Of a stretch of 64,000 bases of DNA, positions 52,901 to 61,286 are shown piece after piece. Each line of letters begins with the position of its first letter. The first letter of the stretch is position 1. This stretch comes from Nitrospira sp. (GTDB lineage Bacteria > Nitrospirota > Nitrospiria > Nitrospirales > Nitrospiraceae), in the NCBI GenBank assembly GCA_023248215.1, contig JAHFEW010000006.1, positions 1-64,000 of the forward strand, written 5' to 3'. Made by a program: the position numbers and the translations under genes. The notes beneath the pieces were generated by a model that was not told the origin of the DNA, did no database searches, and saw nothing but the letters and a program-made list of their open reading frames with translations.

Positions 52901-53428
52901 TCCTCCGTGCCATTCTCCGCCTGGTCCCTCGACGCGCGCCATGACCGTGACTACAAAAACTCCACTGTCCTCGGGGCTCATTACGGCGTCGTCGACCGCC
53001 GTTCGCGCACCTCCTCGCAAGGCGAGAAATCCAGGATCGCGACTGAAATCGTTGCCGACCAGGGAGTCCTGTGTCGACACGCTGACTCGTCCCTGCGCAT
53101 CCGTCAGCGCCACCCAGCTGTATTCAGGGGATACCTCTTGCAACGCCCGGAGGATAGACTGAATTGCCTCCCGGTTTTGGGTCCGCAGGAGCGGCGCGTG
53201 CGAGAGTAGCTCGATATTATTGATGCGTTCGCGCAAGACCATATCGAGCTTGCTGGCGATCTCAGTCGCAGCCGTGGCCAAGCTCTGTCCTGCATCGGTG
53301 ACCAAACGTGTCTCGACATACCAGAGGATAATCCCTCCGACGATGAGCGGAAGACCCGCCATCACCAGGATCAGACGCGGAAGCCAATCACTTGTGGCGA
53401 TGGCTCCATTCTGCCAGACCTTCGTCAT
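49979..53428 (-). CDS. Hybrid histidine kinase with periplasmic sensor, two receivers
   Basis: 1149 residues. Two spans (residues about 15-42, LVMAGLPLIVGGIILWYVET; and about 290-325) enclose a dCache-like periplasmic sensor. Then PAS (about 343-460), PAS (about 470-590), HisKA with H634 (SHEIRTPMNAIIG), HATPase (DPTRLRQILINLLGNAIKFT; GTGLGLGISKRLVEL), REC (VVDDYDTNRL, VVLDCRMPGMDG) and REC (LLVEDLEDNRDV, LVLMDIQMPQMDG). Multistep phosphorelay layout (BarA/EvgS-like) without its own Hpt; the Hpt gene is next. Signal unknown. Confidence 0.92.
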   Translation of the reverse strand: MTKVWQNGAIATSDWLPRLILVMAGLPLIVGGIILWYVETRLVTDAGQSLATAATEIASKLDMVLRERINNIELLSHAPLLRTQNREAIQSILRALQEVSPEYSWVALTDAQGRVSVSTQDSLVGNDFSRDPGFLALRGGARTAVDDAVMSPEDSGVFVVTVMARVEGPGGEWHGGLIARIGMPAFEDVFAQTVMALQALWGTGVHLEYQFLNSRGDLIADSFLREEGQHNLQQMGVPSARLVESGPSGFVEEWLARRQTNVITGYARTRGNNEEGRLHWGILVRVDRDDILGPILITIFVIGVAGSVVIVPLIGVLLWSTVSLKRAWLQTQQEHNRAVAAEGRFLKVLDAAPDAFVMADGTGRIIYANRVVEGTFGYRPEELLGRPVEVLMPERYRHRHPAQRGHYVAAPYTRPMGGNADLVAQHKDGHEFPVLISLSHVEMEDGIYVLSAIRDISQLKQVQKERERLDRNIRLLLDSTAEGLYGIDLEGHCTFVNPAGAELLGYSPEELLGQPMHRLIHHSHADGSPYPYEHCALERVCQTGEGCRLDDDSFWRKDNTAFSAEIDARPVYEAGTLTGAVVAFTDISERKHTELALATAAAILKERNAELLDARDQALAATKAKSDFLASMSHEIRTPMNAIIGMADLLKETALTSDQLDYVDRFTRAANALLDLINDILDLSKIEAGHLDLETIPFDLCELVESTAELLATRAHAKGLELVAHVAPEVPTWVGGDPTRLRQILINLLGNAIKFTEHGGVTVDVRLDPKPEDPAGLHITVTDTGIGIPGDKVQAIFENFTQVDSSTTRKYGGTGLGLGISKRLVELMGGTIWVESTIGLGSTFHFTTRLPARQAIESSSDTRLPASALAGRRILVVDDYDTNRLVVREHLSRLEAEVHEAPDGASALQMLRQATAREQRYDLVVLDCRMPGMDGLQLAAALKADAELGLVPAIMLTSEARPSDAQQLEAAGLRACLAKPIRRTPLLQAVLRAMHSEQVADLPLPVPRPDTPGPERTGPLRILLVEDLEDNRDVIALFLKDKPYTIEMAEQGLEAVEKFKASRYDLVLMDIQMPQMDGYAATAAIRQWEQEQHRAPTPIVALTANAFQEELDKSLAAGCDAHLTKPIKKQPLLEAICRYARVNPRKEAA

Positions 53429-53489
53429 CAGATTGCCCGCTTGTCCATCTGACCGCGTGTCTTCTCCACTCGGATCTTCTTCCGCTCAT

Positions 53490-56400
53490 CTACTTAGGCC
53501 GCTCTGCCAACGCGGGCCTGCTATATGTCAGAATGGCCTCTAACAGCGTCTGTTTTTTGATGGGCTTTGTGAGATGTGCTGTGCAGCCGGCGGCCAAGCT
53601 CTTTTCGATGTCGTCCTTGAAGGCGTTCGCCGTCAGGGCGATGATCGGCGTGGCCTCTTGTCCCTGGCTGCGTTCCCACGCCCGGATGGTGCTGGTGGCC
53701 TGATAGCCGTCCATCACCGGCATCTGAATATCCATCAGCACGAGGCCATAGGTACCCGACTGAAACTTCTGCACGCCGACGGCTCCGTTCTCTGCCATGT
53801 CCAAGTGGTAGGGCATCCCATTCAGGAACAAGGCGATCAGATCGCGATTGTCTTCCAAATCCTCGACGAGCAGGATAGCGAGTGGAGGGTGACTTGAAGG
53901 CTCGGGGTGAGCCGGCATCGGCTTCTGAGTCGCGGGGGCGGTCGGCGCCTGGTGCAGCGCGATGGCCAGAGAGGCCAGCAGCCGCTTGCGGCTGATGGGT
54001 TTGTAGACATAACTGGCAATGTTCAATTGATCGGCCCGGCGGGCGGTCGCGCGGCGCACTTCCGCTGTATGCATCACCAAGGGAAGCGCGGCGCCATCCG
54101 GCCGGTGACGGATGGCCTGCGCCAGCTCCATTCCATGCATGTCCGGCAGGTGACAGTCCAAAATGGCGAGGTGAATCGGCTCGTCCCGCCGATGAGCCAC
54201 GTCGAAGGCCATCATGGCCGCAGCTCCATCGGGTGATTCGATGACCAGGGCGCCCATGCGGGAGAGGTGCTCCCGCACGATCATCCGGTTGGTCTCGCTG
54301 TCGTCCACGACGAGAATGCGGTGTCCCTGAAGGTCGAGCGAGGGCAACGTCGACGAAGCATCCAGCGCGGGCGCATCCGTCAGTCGCAGAACAAATGAAA
54401 ACGTGCTGCCGAGTCCGACGACGCTTTCCACCTCGATGTCGCCTCCCATCAGCCCCACAATCCGTTTCGAAATGCTCAGTCCGAGTCCGGTGCCGCCATA
54501 CTTGCGCGTGGTGGACGAATCGACCTGCGTGAAGCTCTCAAAGATGGTGCTGATCTTGTTCACCGGAATCCCGATGCCGGTATCCGTGATCGAGAAGCGA
54601 AGGGAGCCCGGCGCAGACTGATCGCCGGCCCGTTCCACTTTAAGCGCGACCTCTCCTTGCTCCGTGAATTTGATGGCATTGCCGGTCAGATTGACGAGCA
54701 CCTGGCGCAGGCGCGTTGGATCGCCGAGCACGCAGGCCGGCACCTCCGGGTGCACGAACGCGATCAGTTCGATTTTTTTTGCGTTGGCGCGGACGGCCAT
54801 CGATTCAGCGGTTTTATCGACGAGATCGTGGAGGTCGAAGGGGATCGATTCCAATTCCACGTGGCCGGCTTCGATTTTAGAAAGGTCCAGGATGTCGTTG
54901 ATCAAATCGAGCAGACTGGTAGCCGCGCGGCTGAATCGGTCGACATATTCCTGCTGCACTTGCGAGAGCGCCGTTTCCTGGAGGAGGTCCGCCATGCCGA
55001 TAATGGCATTCATGGGGGTCCGGATCTCGTGACTCATGGTGGCGAGGAACTCGGTTTTTGCCTTCGTCGCTGCCAGCGCATGATCGCGTGCCTGCTGGAG
55101 TTCCACATTCCGGCCTGCCAGCTCCGTCGCGGCTTTGGCCAGCGCTTCCTCGGCCGTTTTCTTTTCGGTGATATCGGTGATCGATCCTGCCATCCGGACA
55201 GGTAACCCCTGTTCATTCCACACAGCCTGCCCGCGCGCGCGAAACCAGCGGTAGTGGCCGGACTTGGTGCGCAACCGGTATTCGACGTCATAGGGTGTTT
55301 TCTTGGCGAGGTGTGCCTTGACGGCCGCCGTGAAGCCATGTTCGTCATCCGAATGAAGGCGGGAAGAAAGGCTGGCAAAGACATTGGCGATTTCGTGATC
55401 CTCATATCCGAGCAGTTCTTTGAACCGTGGCGAGTAATACATTTCATTCGTCAGGACGTTCCAATCCCAGATTCCGTCGCTCGAGCCTCGTACGGCGACT
55501 TGATAGCGTTCTTCGCTCGCACGCAAGGCGGCTTCCGCCCGTTTGGACTCGCTCAGATCTTTGGCAATCCCCAGGTATCCTGTGATGTAGCCGGAGGCAT
55601 CGCGCATAGCGGTGACCAAGAGAGTGACCGGAATGTGCTGGCCGTCCTTCCGGAGATAGGTCCATTCGCGTTCTTCATGCGTACCGCGCCTGACCTCTTC
55701 CACGAGCACGTCGAATCCCCGGATAGGTCGTCCGAAGTGCTCCGACAGCTCCCACCCGCGGGATTCGATTTCGGATGGGAGATGAATGACGATGGGAGTC
55801 TGTTTCCCGATCATCTCGTCGGCGTCATAGGCCAGCATCCATTCCGCCCCGCGATTGAAGACGGTGATCATTCCCTCAAGATCCATCGCGATGATGGAGA
55901 CCTCCGTAGCTGCATCCAGGACTGCCTGGAGTCTCGCTTGAGCGTCCAGAATCCCGTCCCGCGCCGCCTTTTGCGCTGTCTGATCGCGACAGGTCCAGAG
56001 AAGCCAGTTGTCCTTCTTGTTTTGTTCAGGGAAGAGTGCCAGGGAAATCTCGGTAAAGACGGTGTCACCGATTTTTTTTCTCCCGATCGCTTCACCGTGC
56101 CAATGGCCCCGCTCAATCAGCGTGGGGAAAAATACCTCTTCGATTTTGACCACCCATTGGGGCGCATACAGCTCTTTCCAGGACTCTCCGATCAGTTCAT
56201 CTGGCTCATACCCGAAGATGGCCGCATAGGCCCGATTGACGTAGGTAAAACCTCCGGTCTGGTCGAGGAGGGCAATTCCGTCGATTGCGTGGTCGAGGGC
56301 AAACAGAAGCCGTGCCTGGACCAGTTCAGACTGTTTCTGAGCGGCAAGGCCTTCCTTCAATTGCCTATTGTGCAAGCGAAGATCCAGTTGGCTGATGACC

Positions 56401-56876
56401 TGGCGTCCCAGGGCGGAGAGAGCTTCTCGTTGTTCCGAGGTCAGTTGCCTAGGAACCTGGTCCATGACACAGAGGGTTCCGAGCGCATACCCATCTGCGC
56501 TTACGAGTGGGGCAGCGGCATAAAAGCGAATGGATGGAGGTCCCGTCACCTGTGGGTTCGCCGCAAACCGCGCATCGGTGAGCGTGTTTGGCACCTCGAA
56601 GACGTTGCGCTGAAGGATGGCATGGGCGCAGAATGCACAGTCGCAAGGCATCTTGCAGGCTGTCACTCCTCCCTTTACTCTCGACCACTGTCGAAAGGGA
56701 TCGATGAGGCTGATCTGTGCGATCGGCACCTGACAGATCATTGCCGCCAGCTCCACGAGATCAGCAAAGGGAGGTTCCTGCTCGGTATCAAGGATCTGGT
56801 ATCGACTGAGTGTCGCGATAGGGTGCGATTCGTGATCAGAAAGTGGCGCGTTCTTTTTCATCGAACGGTCAGTCAC
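53490..56876 (-). CDS. Soluble hybrid histidine kinase, GAF and multiple PAS, two receivers
   Basis: 1128 residues, no membrane span. Order: GAF (residues about 20-165, LAAMICQVPIAQISLIDPFR), three PAS/PAC blocks (LLFALDHAIDGIALLDQTGG; ISIIAMDL-type second; third YQVAVRGSSDGIWDWNVLTN), HisKA with H616 (ATMSHEIRTPMNAIIG), HATPase (GTGLGLSISKRIVGL), REC (VVDDSETNRMIV) and REC (LLVEDLEDNRDLIA, LVLMDIQMPVMDG). It shares its HisKA to REC2 core with the neighbour, so the two look like paralogues with different sensors. 61 bp before the next kinase. Confidence 0.92.
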   Translation of the reverse strand: MTDRSMKKNAPLSDHESHPIATLSRYQILDTEQEPPFADLVELAAMICQVPIAQISLIDPFRQWSRVKGGVTACKMPCDCAFCAHAILQRNVFEVPNTLTDARFAANPQVTGPPSIRFYAAAPLVSADGYALGTLCVMDQVPRQLTSEQREALSALGRQVISQLDLRLHNRQLKEGLAAQKQSELVQARLLFALDHAIDGIALLDQTGGFTYVNRAYAAIFGYEPDELIGESWKELYAPQWVVKIEEVFFPTLIERGHWHGEAIGRKKIGDTVFTEISLALFPEQNKKDNWLLWTCRDQTAQKAARDGILDAQARLQAVLDAATEVSIIAMDLEGMITVFNRGAEWMLAYDADEMIGKQTPIVIHLPSEIESRGWELSEHFGRPIRGFDVLVEEVRRGTHEEREWTYLRKDGQHIPVTLLVTAMRDASGYITGYLGIAKDLSESKRAEAALRASEERYQVAVRGSSDGIWDWNVLTNEMYYSPRFKELLGYEDHEIANVFASLSSRLHSDDEHGFTAAVKAHLAKKTPYDVEYRLRTKSGHYRWFRARGQAVWNEQGLPVRMAGSITDITEKKTAEEALAKAATELAGRNVELQQARDHALAATKAKTEFLATMSHEIRTPMNAIIGMADLLQETALSQVQQEYVDRFSRAATSLLDLINDILDLSKIEAGHVELESIPFDLHDLVDKTAESMAVRANAKKIELIAFVHPEVPACVLGDPTRLRQVLVNLTGNAIKFTEQGEVALKVERAGDQSAPGSLRFSITDTGIGIPVNKISTIFESFTQVDSSTTRKYGGTGLGLSISKRIVGLMGGDIEVESVVGLGSTFSFVLRLTDAPALDASSTLPSLDLQGHRILVVDDSETNRMIVREHLSRMGALVIESPDGAAAMMAFDVAHRRDEPIHLAILDCHLPDMHGMELAQAIRHRPDGAALPLVMHTAEVRRATARRADQLNIASYVYKPISRKRLLASLAIALHQAPTAPATQKPMPAHPEPSSHPPLAILLVEDLEDNRDLIALFLNGMPYHLDMAENGAVGVQKFQSGTYGLVLMDIQMPVMDGYQATSTIRAWERSQGQEATPIIALTANAFKDDIEKSLAAGCTAHLTKPIKKQTLLEAILTYSRPALAERPK

Positions 56877-56918
56877 TTATGTTCCTCAAATATCCTTCCC
56901 GACAGCCGGGTTCCCTGT

Positions 56919-56935
56919 GGCAGCTCAGAGCTGCC
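56919..56935. promoter_or_regulatory. Perfect 17-bp palindrome upstream of the kinase array
   Basis: GGCAGCTC-A-GAGCTGCC, 8-bp arms, centred about 50 bp upstream of the first kinase start. No T-run follows on either strand, so it is more like an operator than a terminator. The whole 56877-57261 stretch (385 bp) has no supported gene otherwise. Confidence 0.45.
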
Positions 56936-57261
56936 CTCCGGCCAATAGTCTGACTCCGGGCGTACCTTTCCCACCTTCTCCTTATCGGTTGAGGATGTCT
57001 GACCTTGAGGCAGCCTCCACGGAGCGAGTGGCGCTGCATGCCCGAGAATCCGATCATAAATTCAGGGCGTTGAATGTCCCATTCGTGAGCCCAATGCGTG
57101 GTGCTCTCCGTCTTTAGACCCACCCCGCGGGATGACTTCATGGTGGATATGAGCAAAAAGTGGCAGAAGACTTGAGGGAGGCGCGGATGCATGGTATGAA
57201 GAACTTTAGGGCGAGGCACCAAGAGGGCTTGTTGCGTTCAGGACACCATAGGAATCACCGT

Positions 57262-57747
57262 ATGAAGTATTCTGTTTTGTCTTTGATATCGATTTGCATC
57301 GTCTCGATGGCTTTGCAAGCCTGTAGTCATGCGCCAGTGCCATACGAGGCCTCATCGACCGCGTCTGTGCCGGCGGAAGTTTCCACACCGGCTGGGGAGA
57401 ATGCTGTCCTCGCGGGTGAATGGGAATATGAAGAAGGCGGAATGGTTGTGCCGCTGAGGCTGGATCAATTCGGAAACGGCACCTATGATTTTAAAGACGG
57501 CCGCTTTCGGACCGACCTGCTTTCGGACCGCCGCTGGGCAGGGGCCTGGGCGCAGCGAGAGAATGATCGGGAAGGTGGATTCGAAATCACGCTGTCAGCC
57601 GACTATTCGGAAGGCGAGGGCCGGTGGTGGTATACGCGCATCGAGCGTGATGCTGCTCCGAACAAGGCTGGTGGCCGGTTTCACGTGATGAAGGTTCAAT
57701 CGACTGTGGGTAATCAGAGCCTGCCCATGGATCGGTCTCCTCAGTAA
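57262..57747 (+). CDS. Small lipoprotein, unknown
   Basis: 161 residues. Lipoprotein signal (SLISICIVSMALQAC). The mature part, GEWEYEEGGMVVPLRLDQFG, GTYDFKDGRF and TLSADYSEGEGRWWYTRIER, is beta-rich and may be a lipocalin-like or unnamed barrel fold. AGGAA lies 9 bases before the ATG at 57262. Convergent with the next gene (12 bp). Confidence 0.72.
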   Translation: MKYSVLSLISICIVSMALQACSHAPVPYEASSTASVPAEVSTPAGENAVLAGEWEYEEGGMVVPLRLDQFGNGTYDFKDGRFRTDLLSDRRWAGAWAQRENDREGGFEITLSADYSEGEGRWWYTRIERDAAPNKAGGRFHVMKVQSTVGNQSLPMDRSPQ

Positions 57748-57759
57748 CCGTTACGGCCG

Positions 57760-58626
57760 CTAGTCCTCCGCCGGATCAATCTCCTCATAGATAGCCGAGT
57801 AGTCCACGGCTCCCAGCCCTTGGGCGATGGTCTCGGTGAGCAGCGACCGTATTCCCTGGAGTCCGCCGATAGCCAGGTGCGTGGTCTCTGCTGCATTGAG
57901 GACTAACTCCACATCTTTCAGCAAGTGGCGCGTGGAAAAGTTCGGGTTGTCATAGTTCCGCTCCGACAGCCGAGGCAGTTTTTTGTCGAACATCGGCGCG
58001 TACAAGGCACTTTTTCGCAACACCCTCATAAAGCTCTCCACCGCAACCCCTTCTCGGCGAACCAACCCCAGGCTCAAGGCGAAGGCCGCCATTTCCGAGG
58101 CAATGAGCTGATTCAAGGCGAGTTTTAAGACTGCGGCTTTCCCGACCGGACCGATCAGATGCACCTCCGACCCCATGGTACGCAGGAGCGGTTCATATTC
58201 GGCATACTGCTCCGGAGTCGCACCGACCATGATCAAGAGAGAGCCCGCGTGAGCTTCTGCAATGCTGCCAAGAACCGGCGCTTCCAGGTACCGACCACCG
58301 AAACGTTCGATCTCGCGCTGGATCGAACGACTCTCTGAAGGACCGATCGTGCCCATCTGGATGATGGTGCGCCCCTCGATCGCCCCGCTGGTGGCCTGAT
58401 CGAACAGCACGGCGCGGATGGCCGACGCGTCCGAGAGCAGGAGCAGGACCACGTCTGCAGTGGACATGGCCTGTTCGGCAATTGAGGTGATTCGAATACC
58501 GCGTTGACGCAGGGAGACTGTTTTTTCAAGGGAGCGGTTATAGGCCGACAGGCTGTGGCCTCTGGCGTGTAATCGCTCCGCCACTGCCTGCCCCAATAAT
58601 CCTGTGCCCAACAAGGCCACGTTCAT
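57760..58626 (-). CDS. Beta-hydroxyacid dehydrogenase family protein (6PGDH-like)
   Basis: 288 residues. NAD(P)-binding VALLGTGLLGQAVAERL, substrate loop APVLGSIAEAHAGSLLIMVG, catalytic Lys in KAAVLKLALNQLIA. Family members include 3-hydroxyisobutyrate and tartronate-semialdehyde reductases and succinic-semialdehyde reductase (GLYR-type). Exact substrate cannot be told. An inverted-repeat element lies upstream. Confidence 0.88.
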   Translation of the reverse strand: MNVALLGTGLLGQAVAERLHARGHSLSAYNRSLEKTVSLRQRGIRITSIAEQAMSTADVVLLLLSDASAIRAVLFDQATSGAIEGRTIIQMGTIGPSESRSIQREIERFGGRYLEAPVLGSIAEAHAGSLLIMVGATPEQYAEYEPLLRTMGSEVHLIGPVGKAAVLKLALNQLIASEMAAFALSLGLVRREGVAVESFMRVLRKSALYAPMFDKKLPRLSERNYDNPNFSTRHLLKDVELVLNAAETTHLAIGGLQGIRSLLTETIAQGLGAVDYSAIYEEIDPAED

Positions 58627-58646
58627 GGGAAACCTCCATGTCTGTG

Positions 58647-58827
58647 CTAGCCCGGACGATTCATGAATACCTACTTCGTCGTCGGATCTTCTCGCCCGGC
58701 GGGGCTTTTATCGTTCGGCCTCCTCGACGGACTGTCAGTACGTATACGTCGGCCTTACTTGTGAGAAGCCCCGACGGTCTTCGGTCTCGAACGCCTCGCG
58801 ACGGCATTCATGAATAATCCGGACTAG
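58647..58827. repeat. 181-bp element with long imperfect inverted repeats
   Basis: Left arm 58647-58668 (ctagcccggacgattcatgaat) and right arm 58806-58827 are 22-bp inverted copies with three mismatches (inner ATTCATGAAT is itself a palindrome). Inner segments (tctcgcccggcggggctttt; gagaagccccgacgg) also pair partly. No coding frame. It looks like a MITE or palindromic intergenic repeat, unrelated to copies A-D. Confidence 0.7.
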
Positions 58828-58863
58828 GGGCATCGTACAGACAAGATCGGGCGATGGAAAGGG

Positions 58864-59673
58864 TCAGAGGGGGGAGCCAAGGCCGGCCCCGGCCGCGCTG
58901 AGCTGCATGAGGTGGGCGCGCACCGGCGCGGCCAGGTTCGAACCAAGTGCCAAGGTGCCCTGCAGTCGAGGATCGGTGCGATTGAATGAAAAAGGATGGC
59001 CCGAGGCGGTTGTGGCGCGTCCTCCGCTTTCTTCGATCAACAGGACACCGGCGGCGATGTCCCATTCGTTACCCCCCTCCAATGTCACCACTGCGTCAGC
59101 TTGCCCTGCCGCGACCAGTGCGAGGGCATAGGCAATTGATCCAATCGGGTGGCAACGTATGTGCGGCTCAAGGGCTTGAAAGCGGCCTATCCGGAGTTCC
59201 GAGGGGCTCACAAGCGCCAGTGGACGCTCGGGCGATGTGAAGGAAGGCTGAGCGGCCTCGGGGCGGCGATCGACGCGCATGCCCAGGCCACGGATGGCCG
59301 AAAAGAACTCACCGGTGGATGGATTGAAGATGGCTGCTACCGTCGGCAAACCATTTTCCACGAGTGCCACTGACAGGCAAAATTCTGGCAGGCCTCGCAC
59401 AAACGCGCGGGTCCCATCGATCGGATCGACAATCCAGACACGTTTCTTGCTCAGCCGGTCCGAGGTGTCCGGTGTTTCCTCCGATAACCAGCCGTCATCG
59501 GGGAATGCCGCCGACAAGCTATCTCGAAGAATCTGATTCACGGCCAGGTCAGCGGACGTGACCGGCGACTGATCCTGTTTCGTATAGGTCTCAAACCCTT
59601 CGGCCGCCAATCTGAGGGCCTCGCGACCGGCTCGTGTCATGGCATCCGACAGTGTGGCAAGTTCCTGTTTCAT
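58864..59673 (-). CDS. Inositol monophosphatase family protein (CysQ/SuhB-like)
   Basis: About 269 residues. Metal-binding motif WIVDPIDGTRAFVRGLPEF, upstream SEETPDT (Glu ligand) and C-terminal GNEWDIAAGVLLIEESGGRA. This family removes phosphate from inositol-1-P, histidinol-P, PAP or similar substrates; the set seen here does not pick one. ATG at 59673; a longer open frame to 60471 overlaps corA and is a shadow. Confidence 0.88.
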   Translation of the reverse strand: MKQELATLSDAMTRAGREALRLAAEGFETYTKQDQSPVTSADLAVNQILRDSLSAAFPDDGWLSEETPDTSDRLSKKRVWIVDPIDGTRAFVRGLPEFCLSVALVENGLPTVAAIFNPSTGEFFSAIRGLGMRVDRRPEAAQPSFTSPERPLALVSPSELRIGRFQALEPHIRCHPIGSIAYALALVAAGQADAVVTLEGGNEWDIAAGVLLIEESGGRATTASGHPFSFNRTDPRLQGTLALGSNLAAPVRAHLMQLSAAGAGLGSPL

Positions 59674-59777
59674 CGAAAGGTAGGCTCCGATTAGTAAGGC
59701 TTGTGCCCCCTTCGTTCTACGGTAACAGGTCTTCGTCCGAGAACAAAGCGGAGAATGGTTCGCGCTGACGACTGCTC

Positions 59778-59806
59778 TTGACGCGTTTCCATGTTCCGCG
59801 TACAAG
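59778..59806 (+). promoter_or_regulatory. Candidate corA promoter
   Basis: TTGACG (59778-59783), a 17-nt spacer and TACAAG (59801-59806). Transcription would start near 59813, only about 5 nt before the ATG at 59818, so the message would be almost leaderless. No Mg2+ riboswitch-like leader is possible in that case. Confidence 0.4.
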
Positions 59807-59817
59807 CTGAGACTACG

Positions 59818-60876
59818 ATGAAGTTGATGCACAAACGTTCCCGCAAGGCGGGATTGCCGCCCGGCACGCTGGTCCATATCGGCGAAAAAAAATCGGAGAA
59901 GGTCACCATCTCGGTCTACGAATATGGCGAAGGACACTTCCAAGAGCGGACTGTGGCGAAGCCGGAGGAGGTGGTCCTGAGCGGGGAGCCGACCGTCCGA
60001 TGGGTGGACGTTGGAGGCATCCACAAGATGGAGGTGCTGGAGGCATTCGGGAAAATCTTTGGACTCCATCCGCTGCTGTTGGAAGATATCGCGAATACCG
60101 ACCAACGTCCGAAACTCGACGATTACGGTACCTATGGCTATGTTGTGCTCAAGATGCTGTACGAGGGGCAACGTCAGGGAGACATCAACGTCGAGCAGGT
60201 CAGCTTGGTCTTCGGAGAAAACTTTCTCTTGTCTTTTCAGGAGAATGGCGGCGATGTCTTTCAGGGCGTGAAGGAACGCCTGCGGAACGGCAAAGGCCGC
60301 CTGCGGCATGCGGGAGCAGATTATCTTCTTTATGCGCTGATGGATTCGATCGTGGATCGATACTTCATCATCTTGGAAACGTTGGGGGAAAAGATTGAAG
60401 CGTTGCAGGATCTGTGTGTCACCAATCCTGGCCCGGAAACGCTGCGAGACATCCACGCCCTCAAGCGGCAACTCCTTTTTTTACGCCGCTCTGTCTGGCC
60501 CCTGCGGGATGTGATGAACAATCTCTCACGGTCGGACGGTCAATTCTTGCAGGGATCGACGAAGGTCTTCTTTCGAGACGTCTATGACCACATCATTCAG
60601 ATCGGCGATACCATCGAAACGTTGCGGGAAATGGTGTCATCCATGATGGAAGTGTATCTGTCGAGCGTGAGCTACCGTTTGAACGGTGTCATGAAAGTGC
60701 TGACGATCATCACGACGATCTTCATGCCGCTCAGCTTTATCGCCAGTATCTACGGCATGAATTTCGAACACATGCCTGAATTGAAATCACCCTGGGGATA
60801 CCCGGCCGTGCTCGGCGTGATGGCCGTGACCGGGAGTGCCATGCTGTACTTTTTCAAGCAGAAGAAGTGGCTGTAA
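59818..60876 (+). CDS. corA: Magnesium/cobalt transporter CorA
   Basis: About 352 residues. Long soluble N-terminal domain, helical stalk (DRYFIILETLGEKIEALQDL), then two C-terminal spans with the G313-M-N315 selectivity motif in ASIYGMNFEHMPE. The C-terminal PAVLGVMAVTGSAMLYFFKQ ends in KKKW-like basic residues. CorA is a pentameric Mg2+ channel in the inner membrane. ATG at 59818; the frame runs 27 bp further up. Confidence 0.95.
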   Translation: MKLMHKRSRKAGLPPGTLVHIGEKKSEKVTISVYEYGEGHFQERTVAKPEEVVLSGEPTVRWVDVGGIHKMEVLEAFGKIFGLHPLLLEDIANTDQRPKLDDYGTYGYVVLKMLYEGQRQGDINVEQVSLVFGENFLLSFQENGGDVFQGVKERLRNGKGRLRHAGADYLLYALMDSIVDRYFIILETLGEKIEALQDLCVTNPGPETLRDIHALKRQLLFLRRSVWPLRDVMNNLSRSDGQFLQGSTKVFFRDVYDHIIQIGDTIETLREMVSSMMEVYLSSVSYRLNGVMKVLTIITTIFMPLSFIASIYGMNFEHMPELKSPWGYPAVLGVMAVTGSAMLYFFKQKKWL

Positions 60877-60896
60877 GGGCGCGCGGAACGGGGCGG

Positions 60897-61286
60897 TCAA
60901 TCCAAGACCTCGACGCGATCCACAAAGTAGGTAGTTTCTCCGAAGCAGGTGGTGGGGATATAGCGGAATTCCTTGTAATGGAGGACGACCCGTTTTCCCA
61001 TCTGCCCATCGAGTTTCCTGGCCACGGCCTCATCCCACACACTGAAATTCCATAACAGCGGGGCCACGCCGGGTACCGTCGTCATCGCGAGCTCGCCTTC
61101 CTGTGTCTTGCAGATCCACCCTTTCCGAGAAAGCTTCTGGAGATAGCCCACGCGATCTCCGTCGGAATAACTCCAGTTGAAGATGATCAAGAGGTAGGCG
61201 GCTCCGCCGAAAACCAGCAACGTAAGAAATAGTTTCGGCCTCCACAGCCAGGCCACTGGAAAGAGAATCGTTTCCCACCACGTCAT
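60897..61286 (-). CDS. Small membrane protein downstream of leuD
   Basis: 129 residues, one span near the N-terminus ([20 protein letters not shown]), then a beta-rich part ([35 protein letters not shown]). No family. Starts with a 4-bp overlap with leuD, so it is translated with the leucine genes. Role unknown. Confidence 0.72.
   Translation of the reverse strand: MTWWETILFPVAWLWRPKLFLTLLVFGGAAYLLIIFNWSYSDGDRVGYLQKLSRKGWICKTQEGELAMTTVPGVAPLLWNFSVWDEAVARKLDGQMGKRVVLHYKEFRYIPTTCFGETTYFVDRVEVLD

Noticed and set aside
58620-58870. Possible riboswitch between two minus-strand genes
   Set aside because: The structure is explained by terminal inverted repeats of a mobile-like element, not by a 5' leader next to a start codon.
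59674-60471. N-terminal extension of the inositol-phosphatase frame
   Set aside because: The extra 266 residues mirror corA on the other strand; the family starts at MKQELATL (59673).
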